Positions 22,727 through 33,388 of a stretch of 64,000 nucleotides of DNA are shown here, one piece after another. Every line of letters begins with the position of its first letter. The first letter of the stretch is position 1. This stretch comes from Alopecurus myosuroides (lineage: Eukaryota; Streptophyta; Magnoliopsida; Poales; Poaceae): contig CM054061.1 in the NCBI GenBank assembly GCA_028641055.1, positions 30,925,523-30,989,522 on the forward strand, read 5' to 3'. Both the position numbers and the translations under genes were made by a program. The notes beneath the pieces are model-generated. The model was not told where the DNA came from. It saw only the letters and a program-made list of their open reading frames with translations, and made no database searches.

Positions 22727-24279
22727 TGATGCGCGTGTAACACACGTTCGTTGGGAGACCCCAAGAGGAAGGTATGAAGAGCACAACAGTAAGTTTTCCT
22801 TAGAAAGAAACCAAGGTTGAATCGACCGGTAGGATAAAGAAATCACTTCCGAAGGTTGATGAAGTTGATGTTGGCAGGGCGCACTACCGGTTCAGCAGCA
22901 ACGTGGAATCTACACAACACAATCAAATCACTTTGCCCCAACGAAGCAGTGGGGTTGTCAATCTCACCGGTTTTGCTGAAAACAAAGAGGTTAAACGTAT
23001 GGTGTGGAAAACAGTAGGAAGACAATAGTAACAGTATGAAAACAGAGATGGCAGTGGTTGTATTATCAGTATGAGGAAAATGTACCGGGCTCCACAGTTC
23101 ACTAGTGGTGTCTCTCCAAAACAGATAGGTAGCATGTGTGGTAAACAAATTACAGCTGGGCAATTGACAGTTATAAAGGCTGCAACGTAGTGCATATGCA
23201 TGACATGATGATTACTATGTGATTCATGCGGGCATTACAACAAAATACATAGACCGTTATCCAACTGCATCTATGACTAATAATCCACCCTCATAATGTC
23301 ATCCGAGCAAACCTTGGGTATCAAGTTGCAAGCAACATATAATCGCATTAAGCAAAGTGTAATGTAAACATCGTTGTTTTCTCCCTAATGGCAACAACAC
23401 ATCCCCCATCCGTCACATTTCTGTCACTCGAGCACAGATCCAAGAGAGGCATGAACCTACTATCAAGCATAAATACTCCCTCTTGGAGTCACTAGCATCT
23501 ACTTAGCCAGAGTATCTACGTAGAGAATACAAGATCATAAAGAATATACACATGAATAAAACATGATTGATTGATAATCATTGGACATAGCATTCAGTAT
23601 TCATCGGATCCCAGCAAACACAACATGTAGCATTACAATAAGATGATCTTGATCATGTAGGGCAGCTCACGGGATCTAAACATGAGGCATAAAGAGGAGA
23701 GAACAACCATCTAGCTACTGCTATGAATCCGTAGTCCAAGAATGAACTACTCATGCATCATTCTGGAGGTGGGCATGATGGTGTAGAGCCCTCCGCTGAT
23801 GAATTCCCCTCCCGTCAGGGTGCCGGGGAGAGCTCCAGAACCCTCCCGAACTAGGGTTGACGATGACGGCGTTCATGGGTGTTTTTCGTGGAAAAAGGCT
23901 CTTATATTTAGGGTTAACCCTTCGAGGAGAATATATAGGCGCGAGGGCGACGTCGGTGACCAGGGCGCCCACACCACCCCTAGGCGCCGCCCTATGGTGT
24001 GGGCCCCCTGTGGCCCCCTCCGGGTCCCCTCCGGACTCCGTATGCGCGACAGATTTCGAAAACTTCCGGGCTTTGAATCGTCCAATTCCGAGAATATTTC
24101 CAAAACAACTTCTGTGAAACTAAAAACAGCAGAAAACGGGAACTGGCTCTATGGCATCTTGTTAATAGGTTAGTCCTAGAAAATCGAAAAAATGGCATAA
24201 AGGGTATAGGAAACATGTAGCATATAGCATGAAAACAACATGGAACATCAGAAATTATGGATACGTTTATGACGTATCA
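22727..24279 (-). repeat. Solo LTR with TSD TCGGC
   Basis: The plus strand runs from TGATGCGCGTGTAACACACG to GACGTATCA, 1553 bp with TG...CA ends. It is flanked by TCGGC on both sides (22722-22726 and 24280-24284). The element-strand start TGATACGTCATAAACGTATCC is the same type as element E's LTR start. No primer-binding site or coding region adjoins either end. The structure is that of an LTR left after unequal recombination between two LTRs of one element. Confidence 0.85.
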
Positions 24280-25130
24280 TCGGCCGGCCGTCCTCAACCT
24301 GCCTCATAGCTCGCTTCTCTGTAAGCTCACACACTCACATCCATCTTACTTCCTATCTGGCCCAGTTCCAATTACAAAAACGAATCCAGGCCGACCAAGA
24401 TTTGAGTTTTTGAGGTCCAGTTGAGGTCACCGTGTTGGGTTGATTTGTGATGTCCACCGAACCAACAGATAGAAAAGGCAATAGCCACCAATGTTTAGTG
24501 CTAGTAAATATTATCAAAATGTAGCAATTTCCAGAAATTTCCAACATGGATTCAACCTAGTTGTACTATCTTATAAAAATGTAGCACTATTTTTATGTAC
24601 TTTTCTTGTTCTTTGTCGTACTAGTGCTATATATTAAACTGATTTTTTTGGACCTTTCTTATATTGAATACACTTGGTTTCTGCCCAAATTTTTTTTAGA
24701 CATTATTTGTTCGGCTCGACTCAGTTTAATTCCTAGCTCCGCCACTGTCTAAACCCTAGCCGGTTTTTGGTGATGATCCTCCTGTGTCGTTATTACCTCC
24801 TGTTTTCGGTGATGTAACAATGATTTCCATTAAATAAGGAGGTTTTAGCTTCTTTATATTTTTTTCGGGGAATAATAAGGTGGTTTTGGCTGTCAAAAAA
24901 AAAGAGTTTGTTCAGCCGTATCGGCCCAAAAATAGGAGGAGCGTGTATGCTAGGCTAACTTACCCGGCCTCGGTCGCGGCCCCATTAGCAACGCAGGTTG
25001 GAGCCCACTCACAGTCACACGCGTACTACACAGACGCGTCACTCGCCAACGAAACACACGAGCCGGCCCCGATTTGGTATCGGAACCCGACCGCGTCGCG
25101 ATCTAGCAGCCTTTCCTTTGCTCGCCCTGA
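24280..25130. other. Upstream region of the ALKBH-type gene
   Basis: Mostly AT-rich with no feature recognised to about 24890, then rising GC content toward the gene. An open frame without stops runs from 24880 in the frame of the gene's first exon, but the TATA box at 25131 makes translation from there unlikely. Confidence 0.4.
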
Positions 25131-25138
25131 TATAAAAT
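25131..25138 (+). promoter_or_regulatory. TATA box of the ALKBH-type gene
   Basis: TATAAAAT lies 138 nt before the chosen ATG, giving a predicted transcript start near 25160 and a 5' leader of about 115 nt. Confidence 0.6.
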
Positions 25139-25275
25139 CCCGACCGAGAGCTGGATCCCGACCCATCCAACCACAGCAGCCGCCAATCAAATCCACCCGT
25201 CGCGCGCGAGAGTCCGTCCCAGATCCCCTTGCTCTCCTGTCCTCTGCCTCCGCTCCAACGCCGCACGCCGCCGCC

Positions 25276-26434
25276 ATGTCGTCGCCGTCGCCACAGCTGC
25301 TCTCCGACGAAGGCGTGGCCCGGGTGCGCCGCAAGAAGGACTTCTCCCTCATGGACCACGTCGACGGCCGCAAGCTCAACATACTCGAGGGCCTCGAGCT
25401 CCACACCGCCGTCTTCTCCCCCGACGAGCAGCGCGCCATCGTCGCCTGCGTCCTCGACCTCCAAGAACGCGGCCGCCGCGGCCAGCTCCGAGGTACCTCC
25501 TCCGCTCCCACCTTCTTCCTGACCAATTCTCGATCGAATCCGATTCCGCCGCGAGCGATCGATCTTGATCTTGACTTTCTTCTCGACGCGCGCAGAGCGG
25601 ACCTACTCGGAGCCGCGCAAGTGGATGCGCGGCAAGGGCCGGGCCACCATCCAGTTCGGCTGCTGCTACAACTACGCCGTCGACCGGGACGGCAACCCGC
25701 CGGGCATCGTGCGCGACGAGGCCGTCGACCCGCTCCCGCCGCTCCTCGCCGCCATGGTCCGCCGCCTCGTCCTCTGGCGCGTGCTCCCGCGCGCCTGCGT
25801 CCCCGACTCGTGCATCGTCAACGTCTACGACGTCGACGACTGCATCCCGCCGCACGTCGACAGCCACGACTTCCTCCGCCCCTTCTGCACCGCCTCCTTC
25901 CTCGCCGAGTGCGCAATCGTCTTCGGGAGGGACCTCCGCGTGCTCGGGCCCGGGGAGTTCGGCGGGCGCGGGTCCACCTCCATCAAGCTGCCCGCGGGCT
26001 CCGTGCTCGTGCTCAACGGGAACGGCGCCGACGTCGCCAAGCACTGCGTGCCCGCCGTGCCCGCCAAGAGGATCTCGATCACCTTCAGGAAGATGGACCC
26101 GCCCAAGGTCCCGTACGGGTTCACGCCGGACAAGCTGCTGCTGCAGAGCCTCGTCGCCGCCGCCGCGCCACCCGCAGCTGTCCCGCCAGCGATGACGACC
26201 ACGCCTCCTCCTCACCCGCAGCAGAACCCAGGAGCAGCACCGGAGCAGAGTCGTCAGACTGCGGCGGAGAGAATTAAGCAGCAGCAGCAGCAAGCTTCCG
26301 CGGCTCAGAATAAGAATATGGCCGCTGCTGTCACGGCCGGACAGAGCCCCGGCGGCGTGCCTTTCAGTCTCTCCACCGACGAGTTCCCAGCGCTTGGCGC
26401 TTTGCCAACCGGACGCCGGCCGGGAAGGAGATAA
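25276..26434 (+). CDS. ALKBH9-like: ALKBH9/10-type 2-oxoglutarate/Fe(II) dioxygenase (RNA N6-methyladenine demethylase family), 2 exons
   Basis: Exons 25276-25492 and 25596-26434, with a 103-nt GT-AG intron in phase 1 and a 351-residue product. The ATG (CCGCCATGT) lies 138 nt after a TATA box. The AlkB dioxygenase fold is complete: NVY at 148-150, iron ligands H159 and D161 in HVDSHDF, H222 in AKHCVPAV, and the 2-oxoglutarate-binding RISITFR (R231, R237). The strongly conserved QFGCCYNYA and CIPPHVD blocks are those of plant ALKBH9/ALKBH10 proteins, some of which remove m6A from mRNA. After residue 240 the tail is low complexity (Pro, Ala, Gln) and ends with FSLSTDEFPALGAL. The protein is shorter than the roughly 500-residue Arabidopsis ALKBH9B/10B, mainly at the N-terminus. 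Placement in subgroup 9 rather than 10 is my inference. Confidence 0.9.
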
Positions 26435-26473
26435 AGAGAACCTCTATTAATTGTTTTTTGAAAGATAAGTTTA

Positions 26474-26621
26474 GGGCCTGCTTGGATTGTGGTTTAATTC
26501 CCCCCGTAATATTTCCCCGTCCCACTTTTGCCTATGAGCTCCGTAAATTTAGGAGGACCAAACCAGGTCCGTGAAAAATACCCCCCGTATTCTGTTAGAA
26601 TACAGCGAACCAATCGGGGCC
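26474..26621. mobile_element. Tourist-like MITE (PIF/Harbinger type) 40 bp after the ALKBH stop
   Basis: A 148-bp element flanked by TTA on both sides (26471-26473, 26622-26624). The ends are imperfect inverted repeats, GGGCCTGCTTGGATTG against GGCCCCGATTGGTTCG (11 of 16). There is no coding capacity. Its position suggests it lies within the 3' untranslated region. Confidence 0.65.
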
Positions 26622-26624
26622 TTA

Positions 26625-27001
26625 GAGATATAGTACCAGAGAGTGCCAGTTCCTTCTTCTTCTTCTCTGTTGGAGCTCATGTGCTCGGCCTGTTTGTATT
26701 TTGTAACAAGTAGCAAAATTACAGTGCAACATTTTATTCATCACAGATACTGTTATTTACTCCCATCACATGTTGAGAGCATATCCAAGAGATGCACGAA
26801 AAAAAGTGGTTTTTGGGCACCAAAAATCTGCATTTTGCAACTTATTGGATACCTGAAATTATTTTGCCATTTCAGATGCCCTATTTTAGGGGCACAACTA
26901 AAACGACCAAAACGGCTGCCGTAGGATACATGATGAGGAAATAAATATAAAAACAATCTAAAATAAGTTCAAAACAAATGCAAATACAAAGAGTATAATT
27001 A
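26625..27001. other. Intergenic
   Basis: No gene or clear element recognised. A poly(A)-site-like region for the upstream gene is possible near 26700-26760. Confidence 0.35.
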
Positions 27002-27413
27002 CTTATTACAGGGAGCAACAATTTGACTCCCGAGCTCAGCTCCTCCTAATTGTTTACAAAATAAAAAATATATATACATATATAAACACTTCAAAAAAAT
27101 CCGAAAAAACTGGGGACAAATATATGCTAATGTTCAACATATGTGCAAAGTTTCGTGACAAAATAACATTCTTGGTGCTCTATATGAAAAAAAAACAGTG
27201 CTCATTTTGGCAACAACTTATCCCAAAACTTCTATACAACACAGCACAAAACTCATTTTGTCACGGAACGTTGCACATATGTTAAACATTAGCATATGGT
27301 TGTCCCCATTTTTTTTTCAGTTTTTGTGAAGTGTTTTAATATATTTTTTTGAATTTCGGAAACAAACAGGAGCTCGTGAGCTCAGGTGTCAAATTGAATT
27401 TTCGCTTATTACA
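27002..27413. mobile_element. Mutator-like foldback MITE with 9-bp TSD
   Basis: The element occupies 27011-27404, flanked by CTTATTACA at 27002-27010 and 27405-27413. Most of it is two long inverted arms of about 160-190 bp. Both arms read, outside to inside, AATTTGAC..C..GAGCTC and later a GGGGACAA..ATATGCTAATGTT stretch and ACATATGTGCAA. The arms are diverged (roughly 75-80% by eye). The 9-bp duplication and long terminal inverted repeats point to the Mutator superfamily. No coding capacity. Confidence 0.7.
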
Positions 27414-27479
27414 TAGTTCATCAAAGTTTAACATAAAAAACATGTTCTAGTTCATCAAAGACATGCCACACCAGAAGAA

Positions 27480-28014
27480 ATTATCAAGGGGAAGAAGCCT
27501 ATAAATGAACAACAGCTGAAGCAGCAAGCTACGACGGGTGCTTACATGGCTCACTCTAGAGCGGCGGGGGCTAGCATGATTTTGCGGAGTAGCGATGGAT
27601 CAGTGGTGTTTACAGCTTGTAGGGCTCTTCACTTATGTGCCTCAGCACTGGACGCGGAGATGCAGGCATGTCTGGAAGGGATCCAACTTGCTCAAGGACT
27701 CTATCCTCGTCGAAACGGGCAGCTCTGAGATCATTCGGATGGCCACATGTACCCAAAGAGATGGTTCAAGCCTGGGGCACATAGTGCACGATCTAAACTT
27801 CTTCTAGCGTCGGACCGTATATAATCAATTTCTAAGATTTCTAGGCTGTGTAATAAGGCTAGTCACGAGTGAACTAGACTTGGTTTGCAAGACCAAAGAA
27901 CTGAGGTTTGGATAGGTTCGGCTCCTGATCCCTATTCAGGACCGTATCGCTCGGGATTGTAACGACTCTATTATCTAATTAATACAATACCGTTTTCCCT
28001 GCAAAAAAAAAAAA
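27480..28014 (+). pseudogene. LINE remnant: RNase H domain fragment with poly(A) tail
   Basis: 27546-27728 encodes an RNase H-like stretch (AGASMILRSSDGSVVF, ALDAEMQACLEGIQLA) like the C-terminal RNase H of plant L1-type elements. A frameshift near 27700 moves the rest into another frame (to 27807). The expected acidic residue after VET is missing, so it is not active. A pure A12 run at 28003-28014 closes the fragment. The 5' end is truncated and not precisely placed. Confidence 0.6.
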
Positions 28015-28443
28015 CCTCGATTCATTAAAATCAGGGGAAATGGAGCATCAGATGTGAGAGGAGTTTTGTTACGGCGAGGTCCCGCGGCAATGGACTCGTG
28101 CACAGGGTGTTCGATAAAATACCAGCAAGAAGGAAGAAAACAAGAATGGATTATGAGAAATCTGTCAAAGTACCCTACACCTTAACACCCAGTTTTTTTT
28201 TTACAGACCTTCCTTAATACTCTGCTAGACTTGCTCTTACGCAATGAACCATAACTCCATAAGTGCAACACGATGCGGCCATTGCACAAGTGAGATGTAT
28301 CCTTTACTGTTTTGTGAGGTTTGGGCCTGTAGATCAGACAAATTTAACCTTTCATGTGCCTGGTTACGTTATTTGCAACGGCGAGCCTCCCTCATCTTCT
28401 TCTAGAACAACGCGATGACCGAGCACCGCGAAGGGAGCTCGCT
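28015..28443. other. 3' flank of the sugar transporter gene
   Basis: Expected 3' untranslated region and terminator of the minus-strand gene. No other feature recognised. Confidence 0.35.
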
Positions 28444-31400
28444 TTATCGGAACGACAGCTGTATCTCCTCCAGGGTCCTCCCCTTGGTCTCTGGCACCCA
28501 GAGGATGACGAACACGAGGGTGAACGCGCTGACAACCATGTACAACGCAAAAGTCCCTGCAGAGATTGTCGAAAGAAATACATGCAGATTTTCTGTCAGG
28601 TTTCATGGTTCAGAAATAGAGTCCATGGTCCAGAAAAAAATGGGAGAACGGAGCAGAAGCACGGACCTCCAGCGCTCCAGCTGAGCAGCAAGTTTGCTGT
28701 CATTGTCACCCCGAAGGACGTGAGCATGTTGGCGAGTGTCGCGAAGCTCCCTGCGAAACTCTTGATGCCGACCGGGAGGATCTGAAAACGTTCAAAGTTG
28801 GAACTGTAGAATTCAGACTACTTGCACTTGTGCTTGGTTGTGGGATTCAGACGCTTGGTCTCAGTTATGGCTATGTGACCCCGCTCCTTTTCGGCAGAAA
28901 AAAGTGGATGTTCGTCCATTATATGCATATGCCGACATCATGTTATGGGCTATGATATGAGGCCAGCAACTCTTACCTCAGACATTATGAGCCACGGAAT
29001 CGCACCCATGCCGAAGGAGAAGGCGATGATGTAAGCCTGAAGGAAATGTCCAAGTTAAAGACCTCTGGTGTAGGCGAGACATATCTGACGCAACGAAATG
29101 ATCTAGTTGACAGACATACCACAAGAGCCACCAAGGACACCATGCTCAAGATGTAGTCCGACTGAGAATCATTTGATAAATTATCCTGAAATAGTTAATC
29201 AACACAACAAAATGTTAATATCAAGTGGCTTGGCCGAAGAGATCACCCGGTGAAAGATAATGTTGCCACTCAACATCTTCATAAGCCATGTAGTAGAATT
29301 TTGGAAATGGTGCAGTAGATGTTTCTTTACCAGCATCAAAAGCTAAGAGACCTGAACTGTATACCTTGAGGAAAAATGCAACAGCAACTGCGAGAAGGCT
29401 TAGGGTCGTCCCAGCAGTAGAGATCTGAAATTTCAAGTGAGAGATATCTTACGGTTACATACAGCTTACAAACAAACAAGTGGGTGGTTTCACAGGGAAT
29501 GAGGAAATTACAATCAGGAGGACCCGTCGGCCAGCTTTATCAAGTAATGAAGTTGTAACTCCAGTGGCGAGGACCTAATTAAGGTAGTGCTGTCAGCAAG
29601 ACGAGATCGAACCTTCCTTGAAACATACCCAAAATGACCACGGAAGATTTTACTTACCTGAATACCTCCAAGTGCACAAGTGGCCAAGTCACTGTTTGTG
29701 AACCCTGAAGAATTTTCCATGTCAAATTTATAGGACAAAATTGACTAAAATATCACGATCATACTTACCACGCAAAAAAGGAGAATCGCTGTTGTGAAAA
29801 CAGAATGAAACTACCGGTACATAGGGGCTACTAGAAAATATCTATTCTAGCCAAGATGAATACCATTCTGAACTTAATTAACTATTTGAATTTTACCTTC
29901 TTTTTATTCACCCGTTTTATTTTATATAGGGGATAGGCTTCCGTACCATATATCTATATATGGAGTATACTTGATATATAAATATCTATAAATAGATTAA
30001 AACGGGAAACCTTTCTATATATTCTATATTATTAAAACTAAAGTCTAAAATATATACGGAAAAAAAAAATTAAATTCTTGTCTTATCCGGATTAGACAAG
30101 AATTTAAGTAAAAAATAACTCAAAATTTCAGTATCTACGGTAGACAATGAAATGGCATCTTACATTGAGGAAGCATAATGGAAAATCATGTTGTGAAGTT
30201 AATTTATTCTATTATCTTTATTAAATCTAGCATAATGTTGAACTAACAAGAAGCATAATTCGTTCTACTATAAGTGGATATAAATCTACAACCTATGCTC
30301 TGACTTGAGGATATTCTTGCCAAAATGAAACATTTCATTGTCAGGTTAGTTATGTAGTGAACACCTCCCTTACTAGTCCGGTTTAATTGAGCAAAGGTAA
30401 CCTAATTCCATCCAAAACTTCATGCCTGGAACGAAAAATACGGCATAACTCACCTGCAGCTCTGAAGATTCTACTTGCATAGAACAGTATACCATTTATC
30501 CCACATAGATTCTGAAGTACTAGAAGGCCAGTTCCTATCTGCCAACATGTAACATAATTACACAAAATGTACTAATTTCGGTATATGGAATGGACCAAAT
30601 AAAAAAAAATGAAAAAGGGTATGGAAGTTACTATTAAGGGAGTTCGGTACTTCTTCTGATTTAGCTCTTGAAAACGGACCGTGGCCTTTTTGTTCGCTGA
30701 TGCTACCGCTCTCTGCGCAACAGCAATTCAAAGTACATATGCACATTTGTCCAATGTTACAAAAATTATACCAAGCTGAAAAAAAAAATACCCCAGAAGG
30801 GTTTATAAGGGGAAAACAAGCGCAAGTTCTTGCCTTTATATCAGCCACTTCCACTGAGATGTCGGTCTCGAAACCTCTCAAAACTTGCAGCGAAGTCTCA
30901 AAATCATCCGTCAAATTCATCTTTGCCTGGAGACAGATATCTAAAATATTGTCATTACTGATTTTAGATTGATGCACTAGTGCTTATCAAACTTGAGCAT
31001 ATACAAACCAGCCATCTTGGAGATTCCGGAATGAAGAATAGACCAGGTATCAACAATGTACAAGGCAAGGTTCCTAAAATAATGGATGCCGGATATTTCA
31101 CATCAGAACTCGGTCGTCAGAAATTAACTGAAAACTCTTACTGCAAACTGGTAGCAGAAAGAACAAACTTCAGTAATATGTTAGTTATTTAGCTGCATTA
31201 CCTAGTACTGCCAGAAACCTCCAGGGAACAAACATGCCTAGCACATAGGCCAAGAAGATACCCATGGTGACAGACAACTATGTCATGAACAATTCCAGAG
31301 TGAGCTTGACATAAACAATCCATGAATTTTCTTGCGAAAGATGAGATGCTTTTGACTAGAGAGAATAGGCACACCTGGTTCACGGAGCCAAGCGCTCCTC

Positions 31401-32795
31401 TTGTGTTCTGAGGAGATATCTCTGCTATGTAAACGGGCACCTGGTATGATGGTATTACATAATTCAGACATCAAGATTTAGTGTTGTAACTGTTAATTAG
31501 CCCAAGGATATTTTTTGGCAATAAAAATACTTCATATTGACAGTGAACCATTCTGCAGCAACTATATTGACATCTAAGCTGATATTTCTTTCTGAACATT
31601 ATACAGCCAGAGAAGTAGTGAAACTCTTAAAGTGCAAAGTCATAAACATTCTACACACAAAATCAACATGGACCGGAGATCGTTCATACGAACCACGTAT
31701 GATATGACACCAACACCGAATCCTTCGAGCAGCCGTCCCATGTAGAGAATCGACGAGTCCTGTAGATTAAACATCAACAAACAAGCTCGTATTGTGAGAA
31801 GAAGCAAAAGGCACAAAACAAATAAAGCTTAGGAAAGTATATGGCGCATGTCATACTTGGGCGAAGGAGATTGCGATCCAACCAATGATGTTCGGAATCG
31901 CCGCGATCATCAACGACTGAAAAATTCAGTTAGCAAGCGTGTTAGTGTAAAATAGCACAGTTTCAGTGCAGCTAACTATTGATTCGTCACAACCACAGCT
32001 CACTATTGTACAGTACTTTTCGACATGCGTTTAAAACTATAACTTTGCCCACTAATTTATGTTGTTATATATATTTAAATAAATGAAATACAACAAAGTT
32101 GCATACTGCGAAAGTACTTTTTGAGACAAATTCACATGTATTTGTTCAAGTATACATACAGATATTTGTACATAAACCAGTAGTCAAGATTTGACCGGAG
32201 GGAGTTATAAAAATATTCGGGAAGCTCCGAGAGGCGAGAGTAAGTAAGGTCAACTCCTAATTATAGCTAAGCAAGCTGGGAGTAGTAACGTTCTCTGCTA
32301 ATTAATAAGTGCATGGGGGATGAAACAATCAAATTTGCTTACCCCTTTCCGGCCAATGTACTCGGCCATCTGGCCGCTGGCGATGGCCCCGACCATGGCG
32401 CCGACGTTGGACAGCGAGCCGAACGCCGAGAACTGCAGCCAGCCAGCAACACTTTCAGGCGAGGAACAAGGACTAGACGGCAAAAGAAAACAGAGCAGAG
32501 AGCCTGCCTGGGAGATGGAGAGTCCGAGGTCGCGGATCATTGCGTCCTGGGTCGGGGAGGAGAAGCCGCTGGTGAAGCCGAACTGGACGGGGCCGAGGGC
32601 GACGATGAGCGTGCAGAGGAGGGCCGAGACGTGGGACTCGTGCAGCACCGCCATGGAGGAGGCGCCCATCCACTGCGCCCGCGACGACGACCCCGACATC
32701 CTGTACCAGCTCCCCGTGTTCTTCGGCAGCAGCGGCTTGCTCGCCGTGCTTCCCCCTTCATGGTTGCTGCCGCCCTCGTCACCCCCGCCGTTCAT
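28444..32795 (-). CDS. ERD6-like: ERD6-like monosaccharide transporter (MFS sugar porter), 17 exons
   Basis: Exons on the minus strand: 32795-32508, 32432-32343, 31916-31857, 31759-31694, 31440-31375, 31277-31202, 31073-31009, 30926-30834, 30712-30632, 30538-30454, 29704-29658, 29574-29512, 29424-29365, 29185-29120, 29036-28977, 28781-28667, 28556-28444. They join in phase to 497 residues ending in SFR. The family exports hexoses across the vacuolar membrane by proton-coupled transport. Signatures present: [10 protein letters not shown] (154-163), PESPRWL (231-237), KAGRR (352-356) and PETKGRT (482-488). The TM7 sugar-contact motif reads QNLCGING (304-311), where QQLSGING is usual. Introns 1 and 8 start with GC instead of GT. 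The start chosen is the first true ATG (MNGGGDEGG); upstream only GTG is available. Confidence 0.93.
30070..30107. repeat. 38-nt near-perfect palindrome inside intron 10 of the transporter gene
   Basis: Arms of 14 nt (TTAAATTCTTGTCT and its complement) around ATCCGGAT, itself a palindrome. Only one T-T pair breaks symmetry. It lies in the AT-rich intron 29705-30453. Confidence 0.7.
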
Positions 32796-33383
32796 CTCGC
32801 TGGTCGCCGGCCGCCGAGCTTGGCAGGACAGGCAGCTGGCTCCCACCGCCGGCGAGGTGGCGAATCGCGACACGACAAGATCGGAGAAGGAGCAGGCGTG
32901 GGGACAGCGGGGAGACGTACGAGGTGGAGCGGCGCCTTGTGGGCCTGTCTATCTATGCTGGGGCTGAGCTAGAGGACATGGTCGCCGTCTCCATTTTCGT
33001 GCTGACCCAACATAAATAAACCGCTACATTTGTCTTTCCTGGCCATTTCCGGGAGACCCAGCTCACTGTAGGTGCATGCATGGACGACGTCCACACGACT
33101 CGTTGTCTGGTCCGCGGGTCGTACGCCCAGCGGCGGGGCCCGCCGAACAGTGAGCTAAAACTTTGCCACGTCGGTGCCAGGTGGCAGCCCCCTGGTAGGT
33201 ACTAGGTAGGTGTCTGGCTCGCGGTCCACTTTGTCTCGGTTCATCACAGGAGGAATTTTCCATCCAAAAAGACTATTCAATCTCAATATGCTAAGTATCG
33301 TGTAGTGTTTTTAATCTACATAAAAATATTGACATGCGCTCTTCCCTCTTTTCTCATTCCTTCGTCCGCTGGGATGCACCGAA
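32796..33383 (-). promoter_or_regulatory. 5' leader and proximal promoter of the sugar transporter gene
   Basis: GC-rich near the ATG. A weak TATA-like TTTATTTATG lies at about 33011-33020 on the minus strand. Nothing else is recognised before the Copia insertion at 33384. Confidence 0.4.
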
Positions 33384-33388
33384 ACTAC
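33384..33388. repeat. Target site duplication of the Copia element, left copy (ACTAC)
   Basis: ACTAC recurs at 39911-39915 directly after the other LTR. Confidence 0.92.

Noticed and set aside
22218..22784. 188-residue minus-strand frame
   Set aside because: Crosses the solo LTR border and has no recognisable domain.
24880..26277. 465-residue open frame on the plus strand
   Set aside because: It reads through the intron of the ALKBH-type gene and continues in the wrong frame of exon 2; only its 25276-25492 part is coding.
25376..26293. 305-residue minus-strand frame
   Set aside because: GC-rich shadow of ALKBH exon 2 with low-complexity composition and no known domain.
29850..30370. Possible plastid DNA insertion in intron 10
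   Set aside because: AT-rich and suggestive only; I could not match it to a plastid gene from sequence alone.
32100..32210. Possible Stowaway MITE in transporter intron 2
   Set aside because: Only the right end (GACCGGAGGGAGT before TA) is recognisable; no matching left end was found.
32313..32972. Two plus-strand frames of 215-219 residues
   Set aside because: They lie opposite exons 1-2 of the transporter and arise from its GC content.
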